Source of the DNA: CAZJQD01 sp964548165 [NCBI: uncultured bacterium]
GTDB taxonomy: Bacteria; UBA8481
Length of the DNA: 8,876 bases
NCBI GenBank assembly: GCA_964548165.1
Contig: CAZJQD010000073.1
Location: 1 to 8,876, forward strand
Reading direction: 5' to 3'
Part shown: one piece after another, positions 1-7,900 of the stretch
Position numbering within the stretch: position 1 is the stretch's first letter
How the letters are laid out: the number at the start of each line of letters is the position of its first letter
The notes under the pieces: generated by a model
Seen by the model: only the letters and a program-made list of their open reading frames with translations
Databases searched by the model: none
What the model was told of the DNA's origin: nothing
Position numbers and translations under genes: made by a program

Positions 1-1292
1 CCGAAGACGCTCCGGTCGGCGAGGACGGCGCCGAGGGCGGCGTCCAGGATCGCGATGCCCTCGGTCAGCGACTCGTCCTTGATGAGGAGCGGCGGGAGCA
101 CCTTGAGAACGCAGTCGGTGGGGCCGCAGAGCTCGATCACGAGGCCGCGGTTGAAGGCCTCGCGCGAGACCGCGACCGCCATCCGCGTCTCGGGGAGCTC
201 CAGGCCCAGGATGAGCCCCTCCCCGCGAACGCTGGCGCCGAGCTCGGGGCGACGGTCGCGGATTGCCTCGAGCGCTTGGCGAGCCAGCGCGCCCTTGCGG
301 CGCACGTCGCGCTCCAGTTCATTCGTCTCCCAGTAGGTGAGCGCCTCCGCGGAGGTGACGAAGGCGAGGTTGTGGCCGCGGAACGTGGCCGTCTCCTCTC
401 CCCGCTTCCACTGGTCGAGCTCGGGCTTCAGGAGCACCACGGACATCGGGAGCCCGATGCCGCTGATGGACTTGGAGAGGGTCACGATGTCCGGCTCGAT
501 TCCCGCGCGCTCGAAGCTGAAGAACGATCCCGATCGGCCGCACCCGACCTGGATGTCGTCGACCACCAGGAGGATGTCGAACTCGCGGCAGATCGCGGCG
601 AGACCGCGCAGCCACTCCGGGCTCGCCACGTTCACCCCGCCCTCCGCCTGGATCGTCTCCACGACGACGGCCGCGGGAAGGTCGAGGCCGCTCGAGGGAT
701 CCTCGAGGAGCTGGCGGAAGTAGGCGAGCGTGTCGAAACCTTCCCCGCAGTAGCCCTCGTACGGCACGAACGTCGTGTCGTGCCGGTTCACGAAGACCTC
801 GTTGCGGAAATGCGCGTTCGCCGTGATGGCGAGGGCGCCGAGCGTGAGGCCGTGGTAGCCGCGGGTGAAGGCGACGATGTTGGATCGCCGCTTCGTGATC
901 CGGGCGATCTTCAGGGAGGTCTCGATGGCGTTCGTGCCCGCGGGACCCGTGAACTGCATCTTGTAGTCGAGACCGCGCGGCCGGAGGATGACCTGCTCGA
1001 AGCGCTCCATGAAGCGCTTCTTCGCCGCCGTCAACATGTCGAGGGCGTGCACGACGCCATCGCCCTGGAGGTAGTCCACGAGCGCGCCGCGGATCCGATC
1101 GTTGTTGTGCCCGTAGTTCACCGCGCCCGCGCCGCTGAAGAAGTCGATCCAGCGCCGCCCGGACTCATCGTAGAGGAACTCGTCCTTGGCCCGCGCGAAC
1201 GTGGCCGGAAAGGCACGGCAGTACGTCCGGACCCGCGACTCGCGGAGCTCATGTTCGTCGATCGGAATATCCAGGTATCGCGCGTTGTCCAC
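1..1292 (-). CDS. ectB: EctB-type diaminobutyrate--2-oxoglutarate aminotransferase (3' end outside window)
   Basis: PLP-dependent class III aminotransferase that converts L-aspartate 4-semialdehyde plus an amino donor (glutamate) to L-2,4-diaminobutyrate. I translated all 430 visible codons from the minus strand and found no stop or frameshift. EctB-family signatures follow in order: RTYCRAFPATFARAK (residues 22-36), SGAGAVNYGHNN, MQFTGPAGTNAIE (PLP phosphate cup), a VDD segment for the PLP-ring Asp followed by IQVGCGRSGSFFSFE, and TLSKSISGIGLPM with the Schiff-base Lys274, then TATFRGHNLAF. EctB proteins are about 420-430 residues, so the stop should lie only a few codons past the left edge. 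I chose the GTG at 1292 because AGGAGAGG sits 8 nt upstream and the N-terminus then matches family length. An in-frame ATG at 1331 would add 13 residues but has a poorer RBS. The gene lies 229 nt downstream of the NRPS pair in the same direction, so Dab supply for peptide synthesis (as proposed for PvdH-like enzymes) is my preferred role. Ectoine synthesis is the alternative and would need ectA and ectC nearby. Confidence 0.93.
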   Translation of the reverse strand, partial: MDNARYLDIPIDEHELRESRVRTYCRAFPATFARAKDEFLYDESGRRWIDFFSGAGAVNYGHNNDRIRGALVDYLQGDGVVHALDMLTAAKKRFMERFEQVILRPRGLDYKMQFTGPAGTNAIETSLKIARITKRRSNIVAFTRGYHGLTLGALAITANAHFRNEVFVNRHDTTFVPYEGYCGEGFDTLAYFRQLLEDPSSGLDLPAAVVVETIQAEGGVNVASPEWLRGLAAICREFDILLVVDDIQVGCGRSGSFFSFERAGIEPDIVTLSKSISGIGLPMSVVLLKPELDQWKRGEETATFRGHNLAFVTSAEALTYWETNELERDVRRKGALARQALEAIRDRRPELGASVRGEGLILGLELPETRMAVAVSREAFNRGLVIELCGPTDCVLKVLPPLLIKDESLTEGIAILDAALGAVLADRSVF

Positions 1293-1300
1293 CGATGTCG

Positions 1301-1308
1301 CCTCTCCT
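1301..1308 (-). promoter_or_regulatory. Ribosome binding site of the EctB-like gene
   Basis: AGGAGAGG on the minus strand ends 8 nt before the GTG at 1292. This purine-rich match to the anti-Shine-Dalgarno sequence decides between that GTG and the in-frame ATG at 1331, which has only a G-rich run and no clear GGAG at the proper distance. Confidence 0.7.
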
Positions 1309-1355
1309 GCCCGTCCCCGGGCGCCCGTCATTATGCCACAACCCCGGGCCCCGCG

Positions 1356-1396
1356 CCCACGTCTCGCGTCGGCGGCGTGCGTTCGTAAAACGTGGG
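1356..1396. repeat. Short inverted repeat upstream of the EctB-like gene
   Basis: CCCACGT at 1356-1362 and ACGTGGG at 1390-1396 form a perfect 7-bp inverted repeat with a 27-nt spacer, 64 nt upstream of the GTG start. It could be an operator or a weak RNA stem. A 7-bp match can arise by chance in GC-rich DNA, so I give it low weight. Confidence 0.25.
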
Positions 1397-1418
1397 TGAA
1401 TCGCCCGGCTCGCCTGCA

Positions 1419-1505
1419 GGACTGCAACGCCGAATGGCTCGCCCCGGCATCCCAGAACCGGGGATAACCAGCCGAGGCTCCGCTTGAGTTCGGCGTATGC
1501 AGTCC
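1419..1505. repeat. 87-nt intergenic dyad (long imperfect stem-loop with inner hairpin)
   Basis: The left arm at 1419-1434 (GGACTGCAACGCCGAA) is the reverse complement of the right arm at 1489-1505 (TTCGGCGTATGCAGTCC), except for one extra base in the right arm. That makes 16 base pairs with a single bulge. Just inside, three more pairs (CTC 1438-1440 with GAG 1486-1488) form after a 3-nt bulge. Within the loop CCCCGG (1442-1447) and CCGGGG (1458-1463) make a second hairpin with a 10-nt loop. The structure begins 16 nt after the NRPS stop codon and ends 126 nt before the EctB-like start. No T-run follows on either strand, so it is not a classical intrinsic terminator. Possible roles are 3'-end protection of the NRPS message, a processing or attenuation site before the aminotransferase, or a REP/MITE-like palindrome. 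Confidence 0.7.
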
Positions 1506-1521
1506 CGCAAGCGACCTGAAC

Positions 1522-4500
1522 CTATGAGCATCCCGCCGACGCTCCTAGGATCCTTGCGAGGAGGGGCATGTTCCGGACGAGATCGTTTCCCATGAGCATC
1601 GCGTTGTGGGAACCTGATCCGTCGACGACCTGGAATCCGCCGCGCGTCAGCTCAGCCCACCCGTCCTGAGTCACGATCAGCTTCCCCGCCTCGTCGCGAT
1701 ACTCGCGGGGTCCTTCCGCCGCCCGGAGGAGCCGTATGGGCGCGGCGAGGACCTCGTCGTCCACGTCGAGGCAGTAGGCGCGATACGACGCCTGGATGCG
1801 ACGGATCATTTTGTCCCGTAGCGCCGGGTTCTCCACGTACGGGCGGATCGACTCGTGATCGAGAAAGTCCTGCGCCACGCTCATCACCGTCTCCTCGCGA
1901 TAATCGATCGGCGCCACCTTGCGGCCGGAGTCGATGAGGACCAGCGCGCCGACCGAGCGGCCTCGTCGCTCCAGCTCCACGGCGACGCGGTACGCAAGGT
2001 TGCCGCCGGAGGAATATCCGAGGAGCGTCACCGGACCTGAGGGCTGTACCTGGGCAATGAGGTCGGCATAGTCGCCAAGACGAGACGGGGACTCGATGAA
2101 GTTGAAGGCGTGAAGGGCAGTGTCGTCGAGCGCGGCCGCGATGGGGATGTAGCTGAGCACGTCCCCGGTACCCGGCGGAAACGCGAAGACGGGCGAACCG
2201 CCGGTGTCCCTGAGAAGCACGCGTGTCTCGTCCGCCAGGCTCACGCCGAACCGGGCCGCATCCTGGACGGCCGCCGCCAGTGCGCGAAGCGTCGTGGCCC
2301 TAAAGACGATCGCCAGCGGGAGCGCCAGCCCGAACGCGGCCTCGATCCGGGCAACCACGCTCGTGACCTTCAGGCTGTGTCCCCCCAGGTCAAAGAAGTC
2401 GTCATCGGGCCCAGGACTCGTGACACCCAGGACGCCCTCCCAGATGCCCGCCAGGACCTTCTCGGTCTGTGTCAGTTCCCGACCGAGGGCGCGCGCGGCG
2501 CGCGGGGGATCGGGGAGCGCGCGCCGATCGATCTTACCGTTGGAGGTCAGCGGCAGGCGATCGAGCCGGACGATGTGCGCCGGGATCATGTACTCCGGCA
2601 GGATCGACTTCAGGCGATCGCGCACGGCGTCCACGACCGCCTCCTTTCCCGTGACGTAAGCGACAAGCTCCCGCCCGCCGCCCGCCGCATCGCGCGCGAT
2701 GACGATCGCGTTCTTGACGGTGGCGTCCTCCAGGAGCCGGGCCTCGATCTCGCCGGGCTCGATGCGGTAACCCCGCACCTTCACCTGCTCATCGAGCCGC
2801 CCGAGAAACTCGATGACCCCGTCCGCGCGCCATCGCCCGCGGTCGCCGGTCCGATAGAGCCTCTCCCCGGGCTCGAACGGATGCGGCACGAATCGGCGCT
2901 CCGTCAGCTCCGGGTCCTTCAGGTAACCGCGCGCCAGACCATCGCCCGAGACACAGATCTCGCCCGGCACACCCACGCCGCACAGCTCGTCGCCGGGCCC
3001 CAGGATCCAGGCGCCGGAGTTCGCGATCGGAGCGCCGATCGGGGTCTCGCGCGGATCCTCCGGATCGACGCGGTGCGTCGTGGAGAACGTCGTGTTCTCA
3101 GTCGGGCCGTAGCAATTGACGAGCCTCAGGCCTGGAAAGATCGCGAGCAAACGCCGCGCGTGCGGATCCGAGATCTTCTCGCCGCCCGTGAGGACATCCC
3201 GGAGCCCGCGGAAGAGCTCCATGTCGGCGTCGACAAACTGGTTGAAGAGCCCTGTCGTCAGCCAGAGGGTGGTGATGCCGTGGACGCGGACCAGGCGCTT
3301 CATCTCGGCGACGTCGAGGAGCGCCATCTCGGGCGGCTTCGCGAGCGCCCCGCCGTTGAGGAGCGGGCCCCAGATCTCGAGCGTCGAGGCGTCGAAGGAG
3401 AGGGCCCCGGTCTGGAGAAATCGCGTGGACGCGTCGAGCGCGAGGTAGTTCGTGTTGCGGACGAGCCGCACGATCGCACGGTGCTCCACCAGGACGCCCT
3501 TCGGTCGGCCCGTGGTGCCGGAGGTGAAGATGACGTACGCCAATCCTCGAGACCCCGTCGTCTCGGGAGGAGCAGTCTCCGGTCGCGCGGCCAGCGCACG
3601 GCGATCGCACGCGCGCCGCCGCGGCGTCGGCAAGTGCACCGTCTCCTCCGCCGCCCCGCGATCGATCTCCATCAGCACGTCGAACGTGAACCGCGAGATC
3701 TCGCTTTCCTCGGTCGTCACCAGCCTGGTGAACGAGACCGAGCGGATCGCGGGCAGGTCGTGGCCGAGATCCTCGAACCAGGCGCGATCGAGGAAGAGTT
3801 CCTCGGACCAATCGAGCTTCGTGGGCGCGCCCGGATGCTCTTTCTTGTACGCGCGGAGGCTTTCGAAGAATTCCTCGGCAAGGTCCTGGTCGAAGACATT
3901 GCCGAGGAAGATCCGGCCGCCCGGCCTGAGCAGGGCAATCGCCTTCCGGAGGACGTCGCGGAGGTAGTTGGGCCCGCTGAAGCACTGGAGGACGGAGTTG
4001 AGGATCACGAGGTCGAATTCGCCCTCCCCCAGGCGATCGATCGCATCGGCGGGCATCGACCGAAGACGGACATTCGTGATCCCGAGCGCGGCCATCTCCC
4101 GCTCGGTGCGGCGCAGGATCTCCGGAGAGAGGTCGATCCCGATGTAGTCCCCCACCAGCGGGGCCACGCGCCTCATGGTGATCCCCGAGGCACAGCCGAT
4201 CTCGAGGACGCGCGTCGCGGCATGACAGAACGGCGCCAGCTTCATCCGCGCGCTCTCGCCGTACTCGTCCATCACCTTCCGGCCCAGCCACTCCCCCGTG
4301 TAGCTCGACTTCCAGCCGCCGCCCGTGATGTCATCGACCATCGTCTCGCCGACGTAGTCCCAGACCTCGCGCCTCATCTTCCCGCCCACGCCCTCCGGCT
4401 CGGAGTGGAAGTCGTCGGAGTCCGGGCAGACGAGGACCCACAGGCGCGCGCACTCCATCTGCAGCCGGTTCATCCTCCGCACCATCGACCGATCGCCGAC

Positions 4501-4911
4501 AAGAAACCGCGCCTCGGTCTCCCCGAGGATGTAGCGGGCGCGATCGAGCGGCATCTGGGGATCGAGCGGAACGTAGGCGCCGCCGGCCTTGAGGATCCCG
4601 AGTAGCGCGGTCACAAGGACGAAGGCGTCATCGGCGGAGACCGCGACGCAATCCTCGGGACGGAGTCCCTCTTCCCTGAGAAGGTGTGCCAGTCGGTTCG
4701 CGGCTTCCTCCACCTCGCGATATGTTCGCACCCCGGATTCGTCGAGGATGGCTGGAGCATCGGGCGTGGCCGCGGCCTGCTCCGCAAAGAGCGCGGGAAC
4801 GGTGCTCTCCCGGGGATAGTCCGTCTGCGTTCGGTTGAATCCGCGCACGAGGTCCAGCGTCGCCTCGGTCGCGACGTCATCGTCCTCGATCCGGAAGTCC
4901 CCGAGCTTCAT
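1522..4911 (-). CDS. NRPS terminal-module protein: methyltransferase-interrupted A domain, PCP, thioesterase
   Basis: 1129-residue cytoplasmic NRPS without its own condensation domain. Order: short C-A linker (1-35); A-domain N-part with a1 (62-78) and a2 LLGILKAGGAYVPLDP (103-118); inserted SAM methyltransferase (about 170-425); basic/Pro-rich linker; A-domain remainder with a3 FTSGTTGRPKG (462-472), a5 NCYGPTE (599-605), a7 YRTGDRGRW (686-694), a8 (704-723) and a10 NGKIDRRAL (791-799, Lys793); PCP with DLGGHSL, phosphopantetheine Ser846; type I thioesterase (905-1129) with GYSSGG (nucleophile Ser967), probable Asp994 and His1102. Hand-aligned to GrsA, the ten-residue code is D-A-L-W-L-G-C-T-F-K (D507, A508, L511, W550, L574, G576, C600, T608, F609, K793), seven of ten identical to the Val code DAFWIGGTFK as I remember it. 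The protein should activate the last residue, accept the chain through the C domain at the end of the preceding protein, and release the peptide as a free acid or a macrocycle. Its ATG overlaps the preceding stop (ATGA), with GGAG 7 nt upstream. Confidence 0.97.
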   Translation of the reverse strand: MKLGDFRIEDDDVATEATLDLVRGFNRTQTDYPRESTVPALFAEQAAATPDAPAILDESGVRTYREVEEAANRLAHLLREEGLRPEDCVAVSADDAFVLVTALLGILKAGGAYVPLDPQMPLDRARYILGETEARFLVGDRSMVRRMNRLQMECARLWVLVCPDSDDFHSEPEGVGGKMRREVWDYVGETMVDDITGGGWKSSYTGEWLGRKVMDEYGESARMKLAPFCHAATRVLEIGCASGITMRRVAPLVGDYIGIDLSPEILRRTEREMAALGITNVRLRSMPADAIDRLGEGEFDLVILNSVLQCFSGPNYLRDVLRKAIALLRPGGRIFLGNVFDQDLAEEFFESLRAYKKEHPGAPTKLDWSEELFLDRAWFEDLGHDLPAIRSVSFTRLVTTEESEISRFTFDVLMEIDRGAAEETVHLPTPRRRACDRRALAARPETAPPETTGSRGLAYVIFTSGTTGRPKGVLVEHRAIVRLVRNTNYLALDASTRFLQTGALSFDASTLEIWGPLLNGGALAKPPEMALLDVAEMKRLVRVHGITTLWLTTGLFNQFVDADMELFRGLRDVLTGGEKISDPHARRLLAIFPGLRLVNCYGPTENTTFSTTHRVDPEDPRETPIGAPIANSGAWILGPGDELCGVGVPGEICVSGDGLARGYLKDPELTERRFVPHPFEPGERLYRTGDRGRWRADGVIEFLGRLDEQVKVRGYRIEPGEIEARLLEDATVKNAIVIARDAAGGGRELVAYVTGKEAVVDAVRDRLKSILPEYMIPAHIVRLDRLPLTSNGKIDRRALPDPPRAARALGRELTQTEKVLAGIWEGVLGVTSPGPDDDFFDLGGHSLKVTSVVARIEAAFGLALPLAIVFRATTLRALAAAVQDAARFGVSLADETRVLLRDTGGSPVFAFPPGTGDVLSYIPIAAALDDTALHAFNFIESPSRLGDYADLIAQVQPSGPVTLLGYSSGGNLAYRVAVELERRGRSVGALVLIDSGRKVAPIDYREETVMSVAQDFLDHESIRPYVENPALRDKMIRRIQASYRAYCLDVDDEVLAAPIRLLRAAEGPREYRDEAGKLIVTQDGWAELTRGGFQVVDGSGSHNAMLMGNDLVRNMPLLARILGASAGCS
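1525..2199 (-). other. Type I thioesterase domain (chain release)
   Basis: Residues 905-1129 of the terminal NRPS protein form an alpha/beta-hydrolase release domain directly after the PCP. GYSSGGNLAYR (965-975) carries the nucleophilic Ser967. VLIDSGR (991-997) supplies the probable acid Asp994. GSHNAML places the catalytic His at 1102, matching the GxHxxML pattern of surfactin-type thioesterases. The domain marks the end of the assembly line. Hydrolysis and macrocyclisation cannot be told apart by eye. Confidence 0.9.
3637..4404 (-). other. SAM-dependent methyltransferase domain inserted between A-domain motifs a2 and a3
   Basis: Residues about 170-425 of the terminal NRPS protein. The A domain runs normally through a2 and the following strand (LWVLVCPDSDD, 157-167), breaks off, and resumes at GLAYVIFTSGTTG (456-468). 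The insert contains DDITGGGWKSSYTGEW (193-208), SAM motif I VLEIGCASG (235-243), motif II YIGIDLS with acidic Asp260, FDLVILNSVLQCF (299-311) and GGRIFLGNVFDQDL (331-344), which together indicate a class I Rossmann methyltransferase. The DDITGGGW-SSYTG region resembles inserts I recall from other interrupted A domains. Motif I is intact, which argues for activity. In characterised cases (KtzH, TioN, from memory) an a2-a3 methyltransferase modifies a side chain, whereas a8-a9 inserts N-methylate the backbone. A basic, Pro/Thr-rich linker (about 420-455) follows. Confidence 0.92.
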
Positions 4912-7900
4912 CCCGCGACTCCGGCCGCGATCCGCGCGAAGCGATCGAGGATGCCGAGGAGGCGCGAGACTGACGTCGGTGCCAGGATCGCGGCGTCGTA
5001 CTCCGCGTGCAGGAGGAGCGTATCGTTCTGCTCCGTCACGAAGAGGGTGAGGTCGAACTTCGAGGTCCCGAAGGTGAACTCGAACGGTTCGATGCCGTGA
5101 TCCGACCCCGCAACGACCGGCGCGCGGCCCTCAAAGCGGACATCGGTGAAGTTCTGGAAGGCATACACGACGTTGAAGAGCGGTTGGCGGCGGGACGCGC
5201 TGGCGGGGTTGAGCTTTCGCACGAGGAGATCGAGCGGATACTCGCGGTGATCCAGGGCCTCCGCCGTCGCGTCGGCTACAGCGGCGAGGAGTTCGTCGAG
5301 TTCCATCGCGTCGGTCACGCGCGTCCGGATCGGCAGGACGTTCACGAAGAAGCCGATCAGGCGCTCCACGTCGGCGTCGTCGCGATTGGCCAGGGCCATG
5401 CCGACGCAGAGATCGTCCTGGCCGGAGAGCCGATGCAGGACGAGCTTGAAGAGCGCGAGGACGACGGCGGCCAGGGTCATGCCCCGCTTCGCCGCGAGCG
5501 CGCGAAGCCCGCGCGTCGTGGCCACATCCAGCGAAGCGCGCACGACCCCTCCCCGGAAGTGATCGCCGATCCCGACGTAGTCGGCCGGGAGCGCGATGCG
5601 CTCGGGAAGCGCTTCCAGGCGCCTGGTCCAGTAGGCCTCGAGGGTCGCGAAATCTAGCCCGTTCTGCCACTCGGCGTAGTCCTTGTACTGGATCCGGAGC
5701 GGAGCAAGCGGACTGGGACGGCCGGCGCGGAACGCGTCGTAAAGCGCGGCGACCTCGTGACCGAGGACGGCCACCGACCAACCGTCGCCGACGATGTGAT
5801 GGATGACCAATAGGAGAACGATCGAGTCGGGAAGACTGAGCACGCTGAGCCTGAGGAGCGGCGGATTCGCGAGATCAAAGGGCCGCTCCGCCTCCTCTTC
5901 CGCGATCGCGCGGGCGGCGGCTTCCGGATCGGCCTCGCCGATCAAGTCGACGTCCGAGACGGACACGTCCGCCGCATCGAGGATCTTTTGACGCGGCTCG
6001 CCGTCGACGACCACGAACGCGGTTCTCAGGGCCTCGTGACGATCGACGAGGGCCTCCAGCGCGCGCGCCAGGAGTTCGCGATCGAATTGCGGATCGACGA
6101 GGCGGAACGCGAAGGGCATGTTGTAGGCCGAGGCCCCGCCCTCCATCTGGTGCTGGAGCCAGAGACGATGCTGGGCGTGCGAGAGCGCGTAGGTCTCGCG
6201 ACGCGGCGCGGGCTCGATCCCGCGATAGGCCGTGTGCGAGGACGCACCGAGGAAGGCGGCCAGGGCCGCCACCGTCGGGCGATCCAGGAAGTCCCGCAGG
6301 CTGAGGCGCACTCCCATCTCGCGGTGGATGCGCGAGACGGCCTGGACGGCCTTGAGGCTGTGCCCGCCGAGGTGGAAGAAGTTATCAAGGCGTCCCGGCT
6401 TCACGCCCAGCACATCCTCCCAGATCCGCGCAACGTCGGCCTCGCGACCGGCCCGCGGCATCGCCCGTTCTTCAAGCGACCCGTCCGCGGGGGCCGAGTG
6501 TAATCCGGAAGACAGCGCGGGATCAGGCAGGGCGCGTCGATCGAGCTTTCCGCTCGGGGTGAGCGGCAGGCTCTCGATCACGATGAACCGCGTCGGCACC
6601 ATGTACTCCGGGAGCGACCGCGCCAGGTGATCGCGCCACGCCAACTCGTCGGAAGCACCCAACACGTTGGCCGCAACGGATGCATTGGGCTGAACCGACG
6701 CGTCGGCAGCAACCGACGCGCAGGGATGGTCGTTCGCGACCACGTAGGCCACCAGCTCGTCCCCGCCGGGACGACGAACCGCGACGACGACGGCGTCGCT
6801 CACGGACGGCAACTCCCGGAGCCTCGCCTCGATCTCGCCGGGCTCGATCCGGAAGCCGCGCACCTTGATCTGCTGGTCGATCCGGCCCAGGAACTCCACC
6901 GCGCCGTCCGGCCACCAACGCCCGAGATCGCCGGTGCGATACACCCGCGCTCCGGGCCCGCACGCTAGCGGATCGGGGAGGAAGACCTCGCGCGTCCGGG
7001 CCTCGTCGCCGATGTACCCGGCGCCGACGCAGGCGCCGCCGATCACGATCTCGCCGGGAACGCCGACGGGGAGCGGCTGGAGCCCGGCATCGAGGATGCG
7101 CATGGTCGTGCCCGGAACGGGCCGCCCGATCGGAACCGATCGCGGCGCGTCGAAGTCGGCGGCCGTGACCTCCCACGTCGCGGTCGTGTCCGTGCACTCG
7201 GTCGGGCCGTAGCTGTTGAAGAACCGCCCGTGAAAGCGGCCGGAGAAGAACCAGTCCCGAAGCGCGCCCGGGCGCATCGCCTCGCCGCCGATGTGGACGC
7301 GCGTGAGCGACTCGATCGATCGATACCCGTTGGCCGCGGCGACCTCGAGGATCGTCTCGAACATCGTCGGGGTGCAGTTGAGGAGCGTGGCTCCGCGCCG
7401 ATGGATCGTCTCGACGGCGCGCTCGGGATCGAAGAGCGAGGTTCCCGCGAGGAGGACGGTTCCGCCGGCCATGAGCGTGGCGAAGTAGTTCTTCTGCGAC
7501 TGGTCGAAGATCGTGGCCCCGACCGCGAAGGACCGCGTCGAGACGTCCATGCCGTTGAAGTCGCGGTACCAGCCGTGGATGCGCGCGACGTTGGCCCGCG
7601 TGACGATCGCGCCCTTCGGACGTCCCGAGCTCCCCGAGGTATAGATGACGTAGAAGGGGTGATCGCCGGCAATGCGGATCCCGGGTGAACCCGGATCCGG
7701 GCCCGTCGTGATCGCCTCCAGGCTAACTACGGGCACCTCGAAACCGTTCAGGCTCTCGGTGTCGACCACGGCCGCCACCGCACCGGCGCCGGACGTCAGC
7801 GCGCGGATGCGCTCCGCGGGAAGCGAGGCCGCGATCGGCAGGTACGCGGCGCCCGCCTTCAGGATACCGAGCAGGCCGGCGAGGAACGCGCCGGTCGGCT

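Noticed and set aside
1329-1331. ATG at 1331 as the start of the EctB-like gene
   Set aside because: It is in frame, but the GTG at 1292 has AGGAGAGG at 8 nt and gives the family's usual N-terminal length. The 13 extra residues are Gly/Arg/Ala-rich and unlike EctB N-termini.
1330-1335. CATAAT on the minus strand as a possible -10 box for the EctB-like gene
   Set aside because: Distance to the GTG would suit, but no -35-like hexamer lies 16-18 nt upstream (the region is G/C only), so the match is too weak to list.
276-1388. 370-residue open frame on the plus strand across the aminotransferase
   Set aside because: The minus-strand frame is an uninterrupted EctB-type enzyme with all PLP motifs. 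The plus-strand product shows no family signature.
1419-1505. Dyad as an integron attC site or an intrinsic terminator
   Set aside because: The arms do not contain the RYYYAAC and GTTRRRY core boxes required of attC, and no run of T follows the stem on either strand.
1331-1531. 66-residue minus-strand open frame spanning the intergenic gap
   Set aside because: It overlaps the end of the NRPS gene, covers the dyad, and has no recognisable motif or good ribosome binding site. I treat it as non-coding.
2110-4605. 831-residue open frame on the plus strand, antisense to the terminal NRPS gene
   Set aside because: It is a high-GC shadow: composition is dominated by Arg, Asp, Glu, Leu and Pro without any recognisable domain, while the opposite strand carries a complete set of conserved NRPS motifs.
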